Of a stretch of 64,000 nucleotides of DNA, positions 1 through 14,097 are shown in pieces. The stretch covers positions 186,001 to 250,000 of the forward strand of contig JAVXUO010003001.1 of NCBI GenBank assembly GCA_033065855.1, written 5' to 3'. Position 1 is the first letter of the stretch; each line of letters starts with the position of its first letter. This DNA comes from Escallonia rubra. Taxonomy: Eukaryota; Streptophyta; Magnoliopsida; Escalloniales; Escalloniaceae. Made by a program: the position numbers and the translations under genes. The notes beneath the pieces were generated by a model, which was not told where the DNA came from, did no database searches, and saw nothing but the letters and a program-made list of their open reading frames with translations.

Positions 1-1502
1 CCAACATCTTTACCCTAGAAAAAAATAGAAAGGCAGGCCACCATCTCTAAAAGGCTGAAGCTCTAAGATATTTGGCCTCGGTCATCTCATATAATTGCCA
101 TCTGGTAGTCGAATGGACTCTGCATTTCGCGCAATCACCTAGCAATCCTTCTGTTGATGTGTTCTGTTACTCTCTTCAATGAGATTTGTTACCGAAGGAA
201 GACTTGGGCAAGTGATCTTTGAAGAAGTTTTTCTTGCAGTACCTTTTTGCACAGCCTAGTTTTTACATAAGAAAAGCTCTGGCACAATAATACCAAACCA
301 TCACGAGCTATGAATGGTGGCGAGTGAAACATTTAGTGTCGGTAAGGGCTCCTAAAATTTGCCACGAAAATCTTCTCCAACATGCTTCAACTAACTGTAA
401 TCAGCGGCGATGTTTCATCACTAAATACTTCCTGTAACTAGCTCCCAAAATCGCTGATCTTTACCTTTAACTGCTTGCTTTGTAACAATGGTCCTTGCTT
501 CACTTTCTGGAACTTTCAAAATAACAAGATGTTCTTTACAAGACCCTTTTTCAGATGGATAATTTTGGAACTACTTCGCCACATAATGACAATTAGATCT
601 AAAGGCAACTTGGTTTTCTATTCAGTATTTTGTTCATCTCTGAAGATTGCATAGAGCAGAATCCTGACTACTGCTTTCTGTCTATACAGGGCAGTTTCAT
701 TCTCTTCTGGCTTACTCTTTCCTGTATAATCTTAGCTTGCTCCTGACACGCCATATGTGCATGAGCTTGTTGTGTGCTCTGTCAGCTGTGCACGAATGTT
801 CATTGTTTACATATAGCCAACAAGCATGCTAATCCAATGTCAAAAAAGCAGTCATCCCATGCAAGCAATACCAATTAATCATAATTTAAGTAAAACTAGT
901 AGTCATGGAGAATAATAATATCAGGGTTTTAGTTAACCACCACCACCACCACCACCACATCCCTCTCATTGGGCCTACCTTATCTCCACCTTATCACTGC
1001 ATAAACTACTCTGTGACGAAAGTCTTCGATGAATCACAAAATCAGTGTAGCTAGCTAGTCTAAATTCTCAGATACACGCTATGCCTACTCTCCACTGAAG
1101 CAGTGTACTCTATTAAATTGTCACGTTGTGGTGTATAAATATGATTTACAAAAGTGGGCACTGGGAAAGTTTGAAGCTCAGTATATCAGTAGAACTGAAG
1201 TTGCGTAGATTCAAGTCAAAATTGCGACTTTAAGTTGCATTCCACTATTGACTTATTTGACTACTTGTTTCTGTGGGATACCTCATCCTGCCACTTAGCA
1301 AATGCTTTTATTTGGATGTGGTGAAGCTGACCGTAAATCGTGGGAAACTACCAAACTATCTATAGTGGCTATGCCACTATCCAGAAAACATTGAAATTTG
1401 CAGTTGCATGCTCTTCACTGGTTTGCTCTGTTATAAATTGCTCACTTCCACTGCTATGTTTCACACTAAGCTCTTCGGAAACTTTGATATCCTCGTAACG
1501 AT
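1..1502. other. Upstream region of peroxidase 1
   Basis: No gene is visible. About 300-900 is clearly similar to 3790-4340, and about 860-1500 to 6500-7090, so this is the promoter-side half of the tandem peroxidase duplication. A short CAC trinucleotide repeat lies at about 937-958. The last 70 bp hold the likely core promoter, given separately. Confidence 0.7.
1432..1439 (+). promoter_or_regulatory. TATA box of peroxidase 1
   Basis: TATAAATT lies 64 bp upstream of the ATG. The equivalent place before the second peroxidase copy has TATAAACT (7017-7024), so the motif is conserved between paralogues. The transcription start is inferred to be about 30 bp downstream. Confidence 0.6.
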
Positions 1503-3469
<1,967 letters not shown>

Positions 3470-3485
3470 AATGCTGTTTATGTAA

Positions 3486-3491
3486 AATAAA
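3486..3491 (+). terminator. Poly(A) signal of peroxidase 1
   Basis: AATAAA lies 16 bp after the stop codon. It is followed by a G-run and AT-rich DNA, and is plausible as the near-upstream polyadenylation element. Confidence 0.45.
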
Positions 3492-4347
3492 TTCGAGCCT
3501 GGAAATTGGGGGGGGGGGTGTTAAGCGTGTAATTTTAGTACGATGTATTGAAATATCAAAAATATATATAGATGACATTAGCAAAAATCACTGCTTAACC
3601 ATGAGTGTAGTAATCCTTCAAATTACCTCCTACGCTGGAATTCCTCCAAGTATGTAAAAGATTTGACCTACCTTAACCATAGTGAAATCCTCATATAGTA
3701 AGATTTTGACTTTAACTTGGATTGTATGTAGAAATAGCTTACAAATTTTCATATAGTGACTCTTAATTGTCTCTAAATATAGGTAGTGGTGTGTTTGCAA
3801 ACATCTTTAATGATGCTCTTCCTACAAATCGGGTCCTACCAAAAATTTTCACGATTCTCATAATGTACCAAATTTGCCACGAAAATCTTCTCAACGTGTT
3901 GCAACTAACCATAATCAACGGTTATGTCATCAATAAATACTTTCGGTAATGAGCTCCCAAAATCTCTGATCATTATTTTTGGAATTTTCAAAGTAACAAG
4001 ATGTTCTTTATAAGACCTTTTTTCAGATGGATAATTTTGGAATTACTTCGCCACAAATTGGAAATAAGATTTAAAGGCAACTAGGTTTGTATTCATTTGT
4101 ACCTTTAAAGGTCGCATAGCTCAGAATCCTGACTCCTGCTTTTTGTCAATATATAGGGCAGTTCCATCCCCTTCTGGCTCATTATTTCACGTATAATCCT
4201 AGTTTGCTCTTCACATGTCATATGCGCATTAGCTTGTTGTGTGCTCTGTCAACTGTGCACGAATGTCCATTATTTAAATTTGGCCAACAAGCATGCTAAT
4301 GCAAGGTCACAAAATCAATTATCATATGCAGTAATACCAACTAATCT
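3492..4347. repeat. Duplicated peroxidase upstream block, second copy (left part)
   Basis: About 3790-4340 repeats about 300-860 at roughly 80 percent identity by eye (shared landmarks CGAAAATCTTCTC, GAGCTCCCAAAATC, TTCAGATGGATAATTTTGG). The duplication unit therefore included the promoter region. The copy is broken at 4347 by the solo LTR and resumes at 6494. Confidence 0.75.
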
Positions 4348-6493
4348 TGTTGCTAGCCTATCCAGACTATGCACTTTTAATTGCTCTTGAACAAGTATTT
4401 AATGGTCAAAATTCAATGCTTCCAAACCGGTCAACCCGAAGCGCACGCTCAAGTACGTTTGTCTCGTTTTTTTTATAATTATTCTAGGTATTGGAATCGC
4501 CGAAGCGCCTTCCCCTGAAAAGGTCGGCTTTCAGGCTTTCACCAGAGGGGTCGCCCTGCACCTTCCCTCAAAAGGGTCGGCCTTAGGCCTTTCCCCAAGG
4601 GTTTGGCCCAACCTCCCCCTCCTTGTCCTTTGGGGGCTCCATTCTCTTGAGGTCTCCCTTGCTCCACTACTAAGGGGCTCCCTTTCCTTGGAGCTCCCAT
4701 GTTTCATCTCTTCGGGGTTCTCTTATCTCACCCCTTGTTTTCTCCTCCCATTGGGAGCTCCATGCTTCATGGCTCCCATCGTTGCAACTGAGCGCCACGA
4801 CTCCCAAGGTGCCGTCTCCTCGTCATATGTCTTCGGCACAATGCCCGTCTGCGTCTGAGCGCTACCTCTTTATATTCATGCCCTCGACACTTTGTCCCTA
4901 GGCCTTGGCCATGCGTTGTCAACATGTCATGTGCCCCCACAGAACACTTAGTGATTGCGCCCCCGCCATCTCCATTGATCATACCCCTGACACTGCACAC
5001 ATCCCCTTGTGCTCATGCGCCACACCACTTATACAGTCCCCCCTTCCCCCTACTCATAACAATGACACACCTTAGTGTTGGTCTGTCTTTTTGTCACGCT
5101 ATGCTCATTTCTTTGACCCACTCTCCGGATTGTGCAACGTCTCTCAGGGTTGGCAACTCCTTCGGAACACTAGTTCAGGGAGCTCCGAGTGCTCTGGTAT
5201 GAGGACTCCCTCCCCGTCAAGTAGGGAACTCCATCGGGAGACTACGTCGGTCCATCGGGTAGACTACTCTTCCAGAACACTACCTTGGCATGTGTTGAAG
5301 TGCTCTGACATAAGGACTCATTGTAGGGATAGGCGACTCATTCGGGACATTATCCTTGCCAGGAAGCTCTAAGTGATCCGGCATGAGGACTCCCCTCCTG
5401 CCAGGTAGGCAACTCTTTCAAGACACTACCTTGGCCTGTAGGGTAGGCGAATCCTCTGGGACACTACTTTGGCACGCTTCGAGTGCTCCTTCGCAAGGAC
5501 TCATTGATGAATAAGCTACTCTTCTAGGTATCTCTATTAGGGAGCTTTAAGTGCTTGGCATGAGTATTCCCCCACTGTCAAGGAGTAGTCCTCTGGGACA
5601 CTACCTCGGCGTGTCGGATAGGTGACTTATTTGAGACATTACCTCAATCCGTTAGGTAAGCGACTCCTCCTAGTGCTTCGGCACATGGAATTACCTACGG
5701 GATACGCGACTCGTATAGGACACTATCTCCGCTAGGGTGTTTGATTGACTAGTCTACGTGCTTCGGGACCAGAGGGTCTTCATTGGAACCCTTAAGAACC
5801 ATGAATCTCGAGTCACTCCGAGATGGGAGCAGGTTTCCAGAGGGCGTCGCGCCTAACCTGCTAAACAGTTGGACATCAGGCCTTTCCCACCCCTACCAGG
5901 TTCTCTGCGTTTCTCAATGCCCGTGTATGACTTAGTAAGGGCTTTGGACTGGTGGCTAGATCAAGGAGTTCTCTAGCCACACCAGCGCTTTGTGAGCCAG
6001 TCTTTTTAGACAAATAGGCGAAGTTGTGTAGGATATGCCAGGTGAAAATGAGATCTGACAGTCCGAGAAACACCGACATTTGTGGCCCCCTTCGATGAGC
6101 TGTCACTCCCATGGGATCAATGTGTCGCTTAATGACATCAACTTCTCGTTCCCAAAGGGACTTGAGATTTCATTTTCAGAAGAAAATAACTCATTTCATA
6201 TTTCACTTTCCCACTCTAGAACTTTAGAGCTCGGGAATTCTAATTAGAGAAACATTCCGGAACTCGACCCAGGACCTTGACTCTGGACGTAAGTATTGGA
6301 CTAGCGACTGTCGTTGTGTATTCATCTCGTGCATTTGCCCTCGTAACATTATCGCTCCTCATGCTCTGTCTGCGAAACCTTGGTCTTTGTCCTTATTCTT
6401 TCTTTGTCCCACATTAGCACACTTGTCTTCTGACTTGAACTGCATTCTTTGTGGCACCTGCATGTATACAGCGAACCCGCTTCCTTGACATCA
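4348..6493 (+). mobile_element. Solo LTR, 2146 bp, family shared with 42445-44613
   Basis: It starts TGTTGCTAGCC and ends CTTGACATCA, with the 5-bp target duplication AATCT on both sides (4343-4347 and 6494-6498). The uninterrupted peroxidase-1 upstream sequence confirms the empty site. The left third is rich in GGCC-type runs. About 5150-5760 holds degenerate repeats of roughly 60 bp built around GACACTACCTCGG-like words. There are no internal genes, PBS or second LTR, so it is a recombination remnant of an LTR retrotransposon. Lineage (Gypsy or Copia) cannot be told from the LTR alone. Confidence 0.82.
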
Positions 6494-7094
6494 AATCTTA
6501 ATGAAAGCAAGACTAGTAGTCATGTAGGATAATATATCAAGGTTTTGAGTTAACCACCTCCACCTCCCTCTCATTCCTATTGGTGAATTGTGCCTATCCA
6601 ATATCCGTCATTTTAACTGCACAAAGTGAAGCAAGAAGACTGGTAGTCATGGAGAATAATATATCAAGGTTTTGAGTTAACCACCACCACCTCCCTCTCA
6701 TAATGAGAGTCTCATTCCTATTGGTGAATTGTGCCTACCTAATATCCGTCATTTTAACTGCACAAAGTGGGATTGTTTGAAGCTCAGTGTCTCAGTACTA
6801 CTCAAGTTGAGTAGACGTTTTAGTCAAACTACGACTTTAATTTGCACTCGACCATTTACTACTTGTTTCTGTGGAACACCTTATCCTGCCACATAGCAAA
6901 TGCTTCTAATTGTATGCGGTGAAGATGACCTGTAATCACGGAAAATTACTGTATCACCCCACTGTCCAGAAAACGTAAACATTTACGGTTGCATGATCTT
7001 TCTTAATTTGCTCCCTTATAAACTGCTTACTTTTCTATACTATGTGTCTCACTAAACTCTTAAGAAACTTTGTTATCCTTATAACGTTCACGAC
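6494..7094. repeat. Peroxidase upstream block, second copy (right part), with internal tandem duplication
   Basis: It continues the block homologous to about 860-1500. A unit of about 130 bp is repeated in tandem at 6511-6637 and 6638-6769; both copies run from a GACT(A/G)GTAGTCATG word to CTGCACAAAGTG. Peroxidase 1 has a single copy. TATAAACT at 7017-7024 matches the TATA box of peroxidase 1. Confidence 0.75.
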
Positions 7095-7508
7095 ATGACT
7101 CAAGTGCTTATAAACTTCTAATTGTTTTCTTGTTTTGCATCTTGCTTTTAGGTCCTTTTGTATGCAGTCAACTTGATTATAAGTTTTATGATGTTACCTG
7201 TCCTGACCTTAAAAAGATAGTAAGAACTACTATCATAAAGGCTATGCGCGCAATGAAACTAGGATTGCTGCCACCCTTTTGCGCCTGCACTTCCAGGACT
7301 GTATTACTAACGTAATCAAATGGTTTCATTAACTCTGTTGTTGTTCATGCAGTTTTGCAAAGCTCTACTACAAGCCAACATTCGCACCAAACTACACAAA
7401 GAAAGCAGTTTAGTTAGACGTTTCTTTTTGAATAATACTTAGAATGGTATGAGCTCATTAGTAACACTGATAGCTCCTGAAAATAAATTTGATGATTTCA
7501 ACACCTGA

Positions 7509-8788
<1,280 letters not shown>

Positions 8789-8891
8789 TTTGCAGCCAGC
8801 AAGGCTGCCTTTATTGTAAGAATTCGAATTTTCTTTTATCACCTTATCTAGTTCCATCTGCTATTTTTTTATCTTTCTATACCATTCTTAG

Positions 8892-9056
<165 letters not shown>

Positions 9057-9672
9057 TGATATTCGCTTCTTCGTTGAGAAACACAATGAACATGCCATAA
9101 CATCTGCTTCATCATTATATTTTTTACTTTGGTACAATTAAACGCCTGTGTTATATGTGCTGTAACATGAGGAAAATTATCTACAGATCAAATGTAGTAC
9201 AAGACTTAATTTGCCTTGAATTTAAACCTGTAATCCATATGGATAGATGTTAAGATGTTCCCTCCCTTTCCATGTCTATCATGAAGCTGCAGACACAATT
9301 GTCTTTGCTCAATGCTTCACATTCAAGCAAAGGCTATATAATTTTAGTGGGTCCGGCAATCCTGATCCGACACTTGATGCATCACTTTGAAGCAGCCTGC
9401 GGACTGTGTGTCCAAATCAAGCTGATTCTGATACCAAACTGGCTCCATTGGATGCGGTTACAGCGGACAAGTTTGACAACGCCTACTTCACTAACCTTGA
9501 AAAGAATTGTGGGCTTCTCCAGTCAAACCAAGCTCTTATGGGAGATAAGAAGACTGCTGAACTGGTCATGCGCTACAGCAGGTACTCTCGCCTGTTCTTT
9601 GAGGATTTCGGAGAATCGATGGTGAAGCTGAGCAAGGTGGGTGTACTCACAGGCAAGGAGAGTGGTAAACTA

Positions 9673-11604
9673 TGTTGGAAAATAAACTTGATTTAGTTCT
9701 TTGGAGTGGTCATTACTAATATGTTAGTGAGGTGTTAATAATATGTTAGTGGTGCATAAGTTACAAGTGCATTATTGTTATGTGTTAGTGGAAGTAGTGG
9801 CTATTATATTGCTAAAATAGTGGGTTAGTGGCAAATCAATTACATGTCTAGGAGTTACTTAGAAGTACTATAAAAAGTGTAAGAAGAGGAAGATCTATGA
9901 GATAAATTTTTTTAAGGAATATTATGTGTTGGATTCAAGTTCTCTCCATGTCCTCCTCATATAAGTGAGTGTACGAGTTTGAGTGCAACAAAGTGTGAGC
10001 TTGAGTGATCCATTTGTCTCCAACAAAGTGGTATCAGAGCCACAACGGTCTTAGTGGATGTTGTGGCGTTAATGTTTTAGTCACTACGGTTGTAAAAAAA
10101 AGTATCCGAAATGAATATTTGCTGTGAGAAACTGTTGTTCTCAAATTATGTGAGAATGCGAAGTGTCCTTTCCTTGTATCTCAAATCATGTGATTTGTAG
10201 GATGTGGTCAGTGAAGAACCACATGGTAACTTGTCAAAAGGAGTTCGACAAAAGAAGGAAGAAAAGGCACTCCAGGTATTGCAGAAGGCCGTCCATACAG
10301 AGATATGGATGTGCATTGGAGATGTAAGATCTCCAAGTGTTGTTTGGCGAATGATCGAGGTCATTGCTTCCAACCGTAGACGTGACTTCTTACCCAAAAA
10401 GTATTGGGTACAAAGCTGGGAAGAAGATGAGTTCACAAATGAAGATGGTGAACATCTCGAGGAAGAAACTCTAATACAGGATGAAAACGAGTTTCATGCT
10501 TCCAAATCTAAAGAAACAAAGGAGACAAATGATGAAGCAGAGTTCAAGGCATTTGAAGCCAATGAGAACGAAGAGTTAACAAATGGAGAAGACCCGTTTA
10601 AAAATATGGAAGATAGCGAGAACACAGTTGGTGATGACAATGCTCAAAATAAAGAAATGGAAGATGAGAGCATTGACAAAGAGGTAAAAGTTCTTGGTGG
10701 TCAAGAGGTGAACACCACAGGTATAACATTTAATTTTTACGCAAAAAAAGAAAATGAGTTTAAATCATTTTCAGTTGATGAAGAGTCACAATTTGATAAG
10801 GTAATGAAAACTTTTCATGTGATTAAGAAAATTAAAATTTTACCTGAAGATTATGTCATCAAGAATGATGATATTTTGGCAAATTATGGCGGTGATAATT
10901 ATTTTAAAAAGTTTGTTATACTTGTCAAGGGAAGTGATTTTGTGAGAAACATAGAGGATCATTCTCAATTTGGCTTAAAAAATTTGTTAAGTGATACAGG
11001 TTGAGTAAATATAGAGATGTTTTTTTGACCCAAACGAGTTACTTGAAATGTACAAAGAAAATGCTCAAGGTCCAGTATGCACACAAGTGACGAAGAAATG
11101 CCAGAATTGCAACAAAAAGATGTGCCACATACGATACACGTCAAAAGAAATGGTAAAGAAGATTGTTACTGTTGATGGAATCGTAGATAAGACCATTAAG
11201 CCCCTCAATCAAGAAGAATAATTGAAGACACAAATCAAGTTTAAATGGGGGTGTTGGAAAATAAACTTGATTTAGTTCTTTGGAGTGATCATTACTAATT
11301 TGTTAGTGGAGTGTTAATAATATGTTAGTGGTGCATAAGTTACAAGTACATTATTGTTATGTGTTAGTGGAAGTATTGTCTATTATATTGTTGAAATAGT
11401 GGGTTAGTGGTAAATTAATTACATGTCTAGGAGTTACTTAGAAGTACTATAAAAAGTGTAAGAAGAGGAAGATCTATGAGATAAATTTTTTAAAGGTATA
11501 TTCTATGTTCTATTCAAGTTCTCTCCATGTCCTCCTCATATAAGTGAGTGTACGAGTTTGAGTGCAACAAAGTGTGAGCTTGAGTGATCCATTTGTCTCC
11601 AACA
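9673..11604 (+). mobile_element. Small non-autonomous LTR retroelement (TRIM/LARD-like), 1932 bp
   Basis: It has two 353-bp LTRs (9673-10025 and 11252-11604), each TGTTGG...CCAACA, and a perfect 5-bp target duplication AACTA (9668-9672, 11605-11609). A primer-binding site complementary to initiator tRNA-Met (TGGTATCAGAGCC) starts at 10029. A purine tract (AAATGGGGG) ends at 11251. Structure looks whole, but it lacks reverse transcriptase, integrase and protease, so it moved with helper enzymes. The LTRs look about 95 percent identical by eye. At the usual grass-derived rate of 1.3e-8 per site per year that is roughly 1.5-2 million years, a coarse figure. It lies inside the stop codon of the dead peroxidase. 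Confidence 0.92.
10204..11004 (+). CDS. Uncharacterised open frame inside the LTR retroelement
   Basis: An open frame of about 266 codons lies between the primer-binding site and the 3' LTR; its first ATG is at 10309. The product starts basic (RQKKEEKALQVLQKAV), passes a Trp-rich stretch (VVWRMIEVIASNRRRDFLPK, KYWVQSWEED) and then a long acidic Glu/Asn/Asp-rich segment. I recognise no gag zinc knuckle, protease, integrase, RT or RNase H motif. It could be a diverged gag or a captured host fragment. Expression is unproven. Confidence 0.4.
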   Translation: MVSEEPHGNLSKGVRQKKEEKALQVLQKAVHTEIWMCIGDVRSPSVVWRMIEVIASNRRRDFLPKKYWVQSWEEDEFTNEDGEHLEEETLIQDENEFHASKSKETKETNDEAEFKAFEANENEELTNGEDPFKNMEDSENTVGDDNAQNKEMEDESIDKEVKVLGGQEVNTTGITFNFYAKKENEFKSFSVDEESQFDKVMKTFHVIKKIKILPEDYVIKNDDILANYGGDNYFKKFVILVKGSDFVRNIEDHSQFGLKNLLSDTG

Positions 11605-11610
11605 AACTAG

Positions 11611-13102
11611 AAAGCTGTTCATGTAAAATGGATTCAAGTCTTGGAGTTAGAAGGCCTTATGTTAATGCAGGTCTGTCGCGTCATAAAAGCCAAGTTGCTT
11701 GAATCTGATGCATGAACAATGAATTAATGTTATGGCGCTAATGCTGGCAAATAAAAGGGTCAATCATCTTGGTGGTCGATTGAATTTTCAACCTTTATCA
11801 CATAACTTGTAGCTTGAATTTTTGATCCAACCCCATCATAGGTTGCTAGCTTGACAAGTATTGTGAAGTTCAATAGAATTTATGTCATTGTTATGGACAA
11901 AATGTAAGGTACGACGTCCCTTTCCTACCATTTAGGCTTTGGCTCCTCAAAAGTTGTCTCCTTTTCATTTGCTTGTTAAGTACAATTATAAAACGAAATA
12001 CTCCTATTTTGCACTCCAATTAGGCTCGACCCTCCAACACACGCTGCGATGGGACCTTTTTGTGTTTTCCTAAGACAAGGCCATGGAAAAGTGAAAGTAG
12101 AATCTGCAAGGCGGGGACTCCTTGAGGGGCCTATAGGGACTGCGACCCTTGGAATTGTTCTAAAATGGAGAGGTTGTGCTTTGTAAAACGATTTTGTAAT
12201 TGTTAAGCATGGCTCACGCATATAGAGTGGAAAAATTGGTATATAATGAGAAAAATAGTAACAAGAACTGTACTATAAAAAGTAAGTGCAAAAAATATCG
12301 GAACAAGATTTTATGTTGTTCGACTATAACATTGCTATCTTCGCGGGCATTTAAATTTTGAAACAAGTACAAGAAATCACTCAAAATTGTAATCGCAAAA
12401 ACCCAAAGCCCTTATCCAACTGCATACCCCTTATACGCCCCACTCCCTATAATCTCTCATTGAAGGAGGTAACTAGAACCCTATTGCTCACTCACTCTGG
12501 AATGATTTTTGGTAATTGATGAAAGGGATCTACACTTTCTAATTGCACGTGTGGTAGGTGTGCTAAAGAACCTACAGTAATAGTGACGGCAAAAGTCCAT
12601 AATCACATTTGCTACAGTGTTGTTGTTGGTTTCATTTCTCACGTCACCAATTCAACAATCTTGAATACTTGAGTATTGTTTTGAAGTCACAATATAACAG
12701 TTAATGTAAGAGATTGGAGGGAAAAACAATTGCCCTGTGGATAAGTTTCAAGTCCAATAAGTGGAGGGTGATTTCATATCAACTTTCTTGAGGCACCTTG
12801 GACATTTCTTATTCAGGTACATAAATGCTTGATGTTAATCTTCTTTTTATGCTTGCTTGCTTATATATTTGGATGAAGTATTCTACCACTTTTTCTCAAA
12901 TGTGCATCTTGAGAGAGTACACACTACACACCATTCATATGAAAAAAATTTAGCGACACAAAGTTGGAATCAAGATGCATTAGAATATACAAGAGAGTAG
13001 ACGACTAGAGAATCAAGAACATGATTATATAAAACATGGGTCAAAAGTTAAGCCAATTGTGATCATAACCACCTTCAGACAAGGGTTGACTATCGTCTCT
13101 AC
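11611..13102. other. Intergenic; old peroxidase 3' UTR then unassigned DNA
   Basis: The first 60 bp still resemble the 3' UTR of peroxidase 1 (AAGCTGTTCATGTAAAATG). The rest is AT-rich with no convincing gene. The minus-strand open frame at 11976-12221 has no recognisable features. Confidence 0.5.
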
Positions 13103-13694
13103 TGTTAGATTATATATATTAATATGACAATTACCTTTTTTATCATGGTATTAGAGCCATACGATCCGCTGATTTGAGAGTCTTTCAACTTTTTCCGCAA
13201 ATTCCGGCGGACGGCCTTATGCCGTTCGCCCTGCCAACTCAAGTGCTTATATTCATCAATTCTAGCATATCTCTTTCGTTCAAAAAAAAAAAAAAAAATC
13301 CTCTTTAGTTACCTTAGTATGTAGATTTCGTTCTGAGACTCCTATCTTGTTCTTAGTCGCCGGACCTCACCTCAGGACTCCTATTTTGTTTTTAGTCGTC
13401 GAACCTCACCCCGAGACCTTTATGGTCGTCGGACCTCACCTCGGGACTCCTGCCTTGTTCTTAGTTGCCGGACCTTACCCCGAGACCTTGATGGTTGTCA
13501 GACTTCACCCAGGGACTCTTGTAGGTTCTCACATTGTCGGATCTACACATGAAATTCACCTCAACTTGGATCTCACTTAATGCAGTTAGTATCAAGACAT
13601 CGCTTTGGACTCAAGCTTGTTCTTTTCTACCAACTTGAGTTTGATGGGGGATGTTAGATTATATATATTAATATGACAATTACCTTTTCTATCA
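13103..13694 (+). mobile_element. Minute LTR retroelement with 43-bp LTRs (SMART/TRIM-like), 592 bp
   Basis: Two direct repeats of only 43 bp, TGTTAGATTATATATATTAA onward and ending TATCA, lie at 13103-13145 and 13652-13694 and differ at one base. A perfect 5-bp target duplication TCTAC flanks them (13098-13102, 13695-13699). Immediately after the left LTR is a primer-binding site for initiator tRNA-Met (TGGTATTAGAGCC, 13146). Immediately before the right LTR is a purine tract (TTGATGGGGGA). The interior holds imperfect repeats of a CCGGACCTCACC word (about 13360-13520) and no gene. It looks structurally whole. The near-identical LTRs suggest a young insertion, though 43 bp gives little resolution. 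Confidence 0.85.
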
Positions 13695-13699
13695 TCTAC

Positions 13700-14097
13700 A
13701 TTCTGTTATAATTCTTTGACTGTCTGTATTAAACAAAACGTTTTAGCTTTCTTTCGACATACGATGACCAAAATGTCAAACAAAAATTGAAAACAATATT
13801 GAGATAAGACTTTAGATGTTTGTGTGTCATTTGAGTTAAGCTTTTTACCTTTTGTCTACACTTTTTTGCACGAACGAACACATTAACGCACCCGTACACC
13901 ACACTGTATCACACCCCGTCCCCCTCCATTAAAAGCGCGCACACTGTACCTCGCGTATCTTAGCACTGGCCACCACACACACACACACACACACTTTGTT
14001 GGTTTGTCCCTCTCTCCATTTCAAAATAAATAGCGGGGGGAGGGTTTATAGGCATATTTTAGGGTTTCGTCTAGCATTCGGTCAGAAAGAAAAAAAG
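13700..14097 (+). promoter_or_regulatory. Upstream region and 5' UTR of CYP40
   Basis: An AC dinucleotide repeat (about 13973-13994) lies about 105 bp before the ATG, followed by a short G/T-rich leader with an AGGGTTT word (telo-box-like, common near plant housekeeping promoters). No clear TATA box, as is usual for broadly expressed plant genes. Confidence 0.4.

Noticed and set aside
13347-13580. Open frame of 77 codons
   Set aside because: Translation of internal repeats of the minute LTR element.
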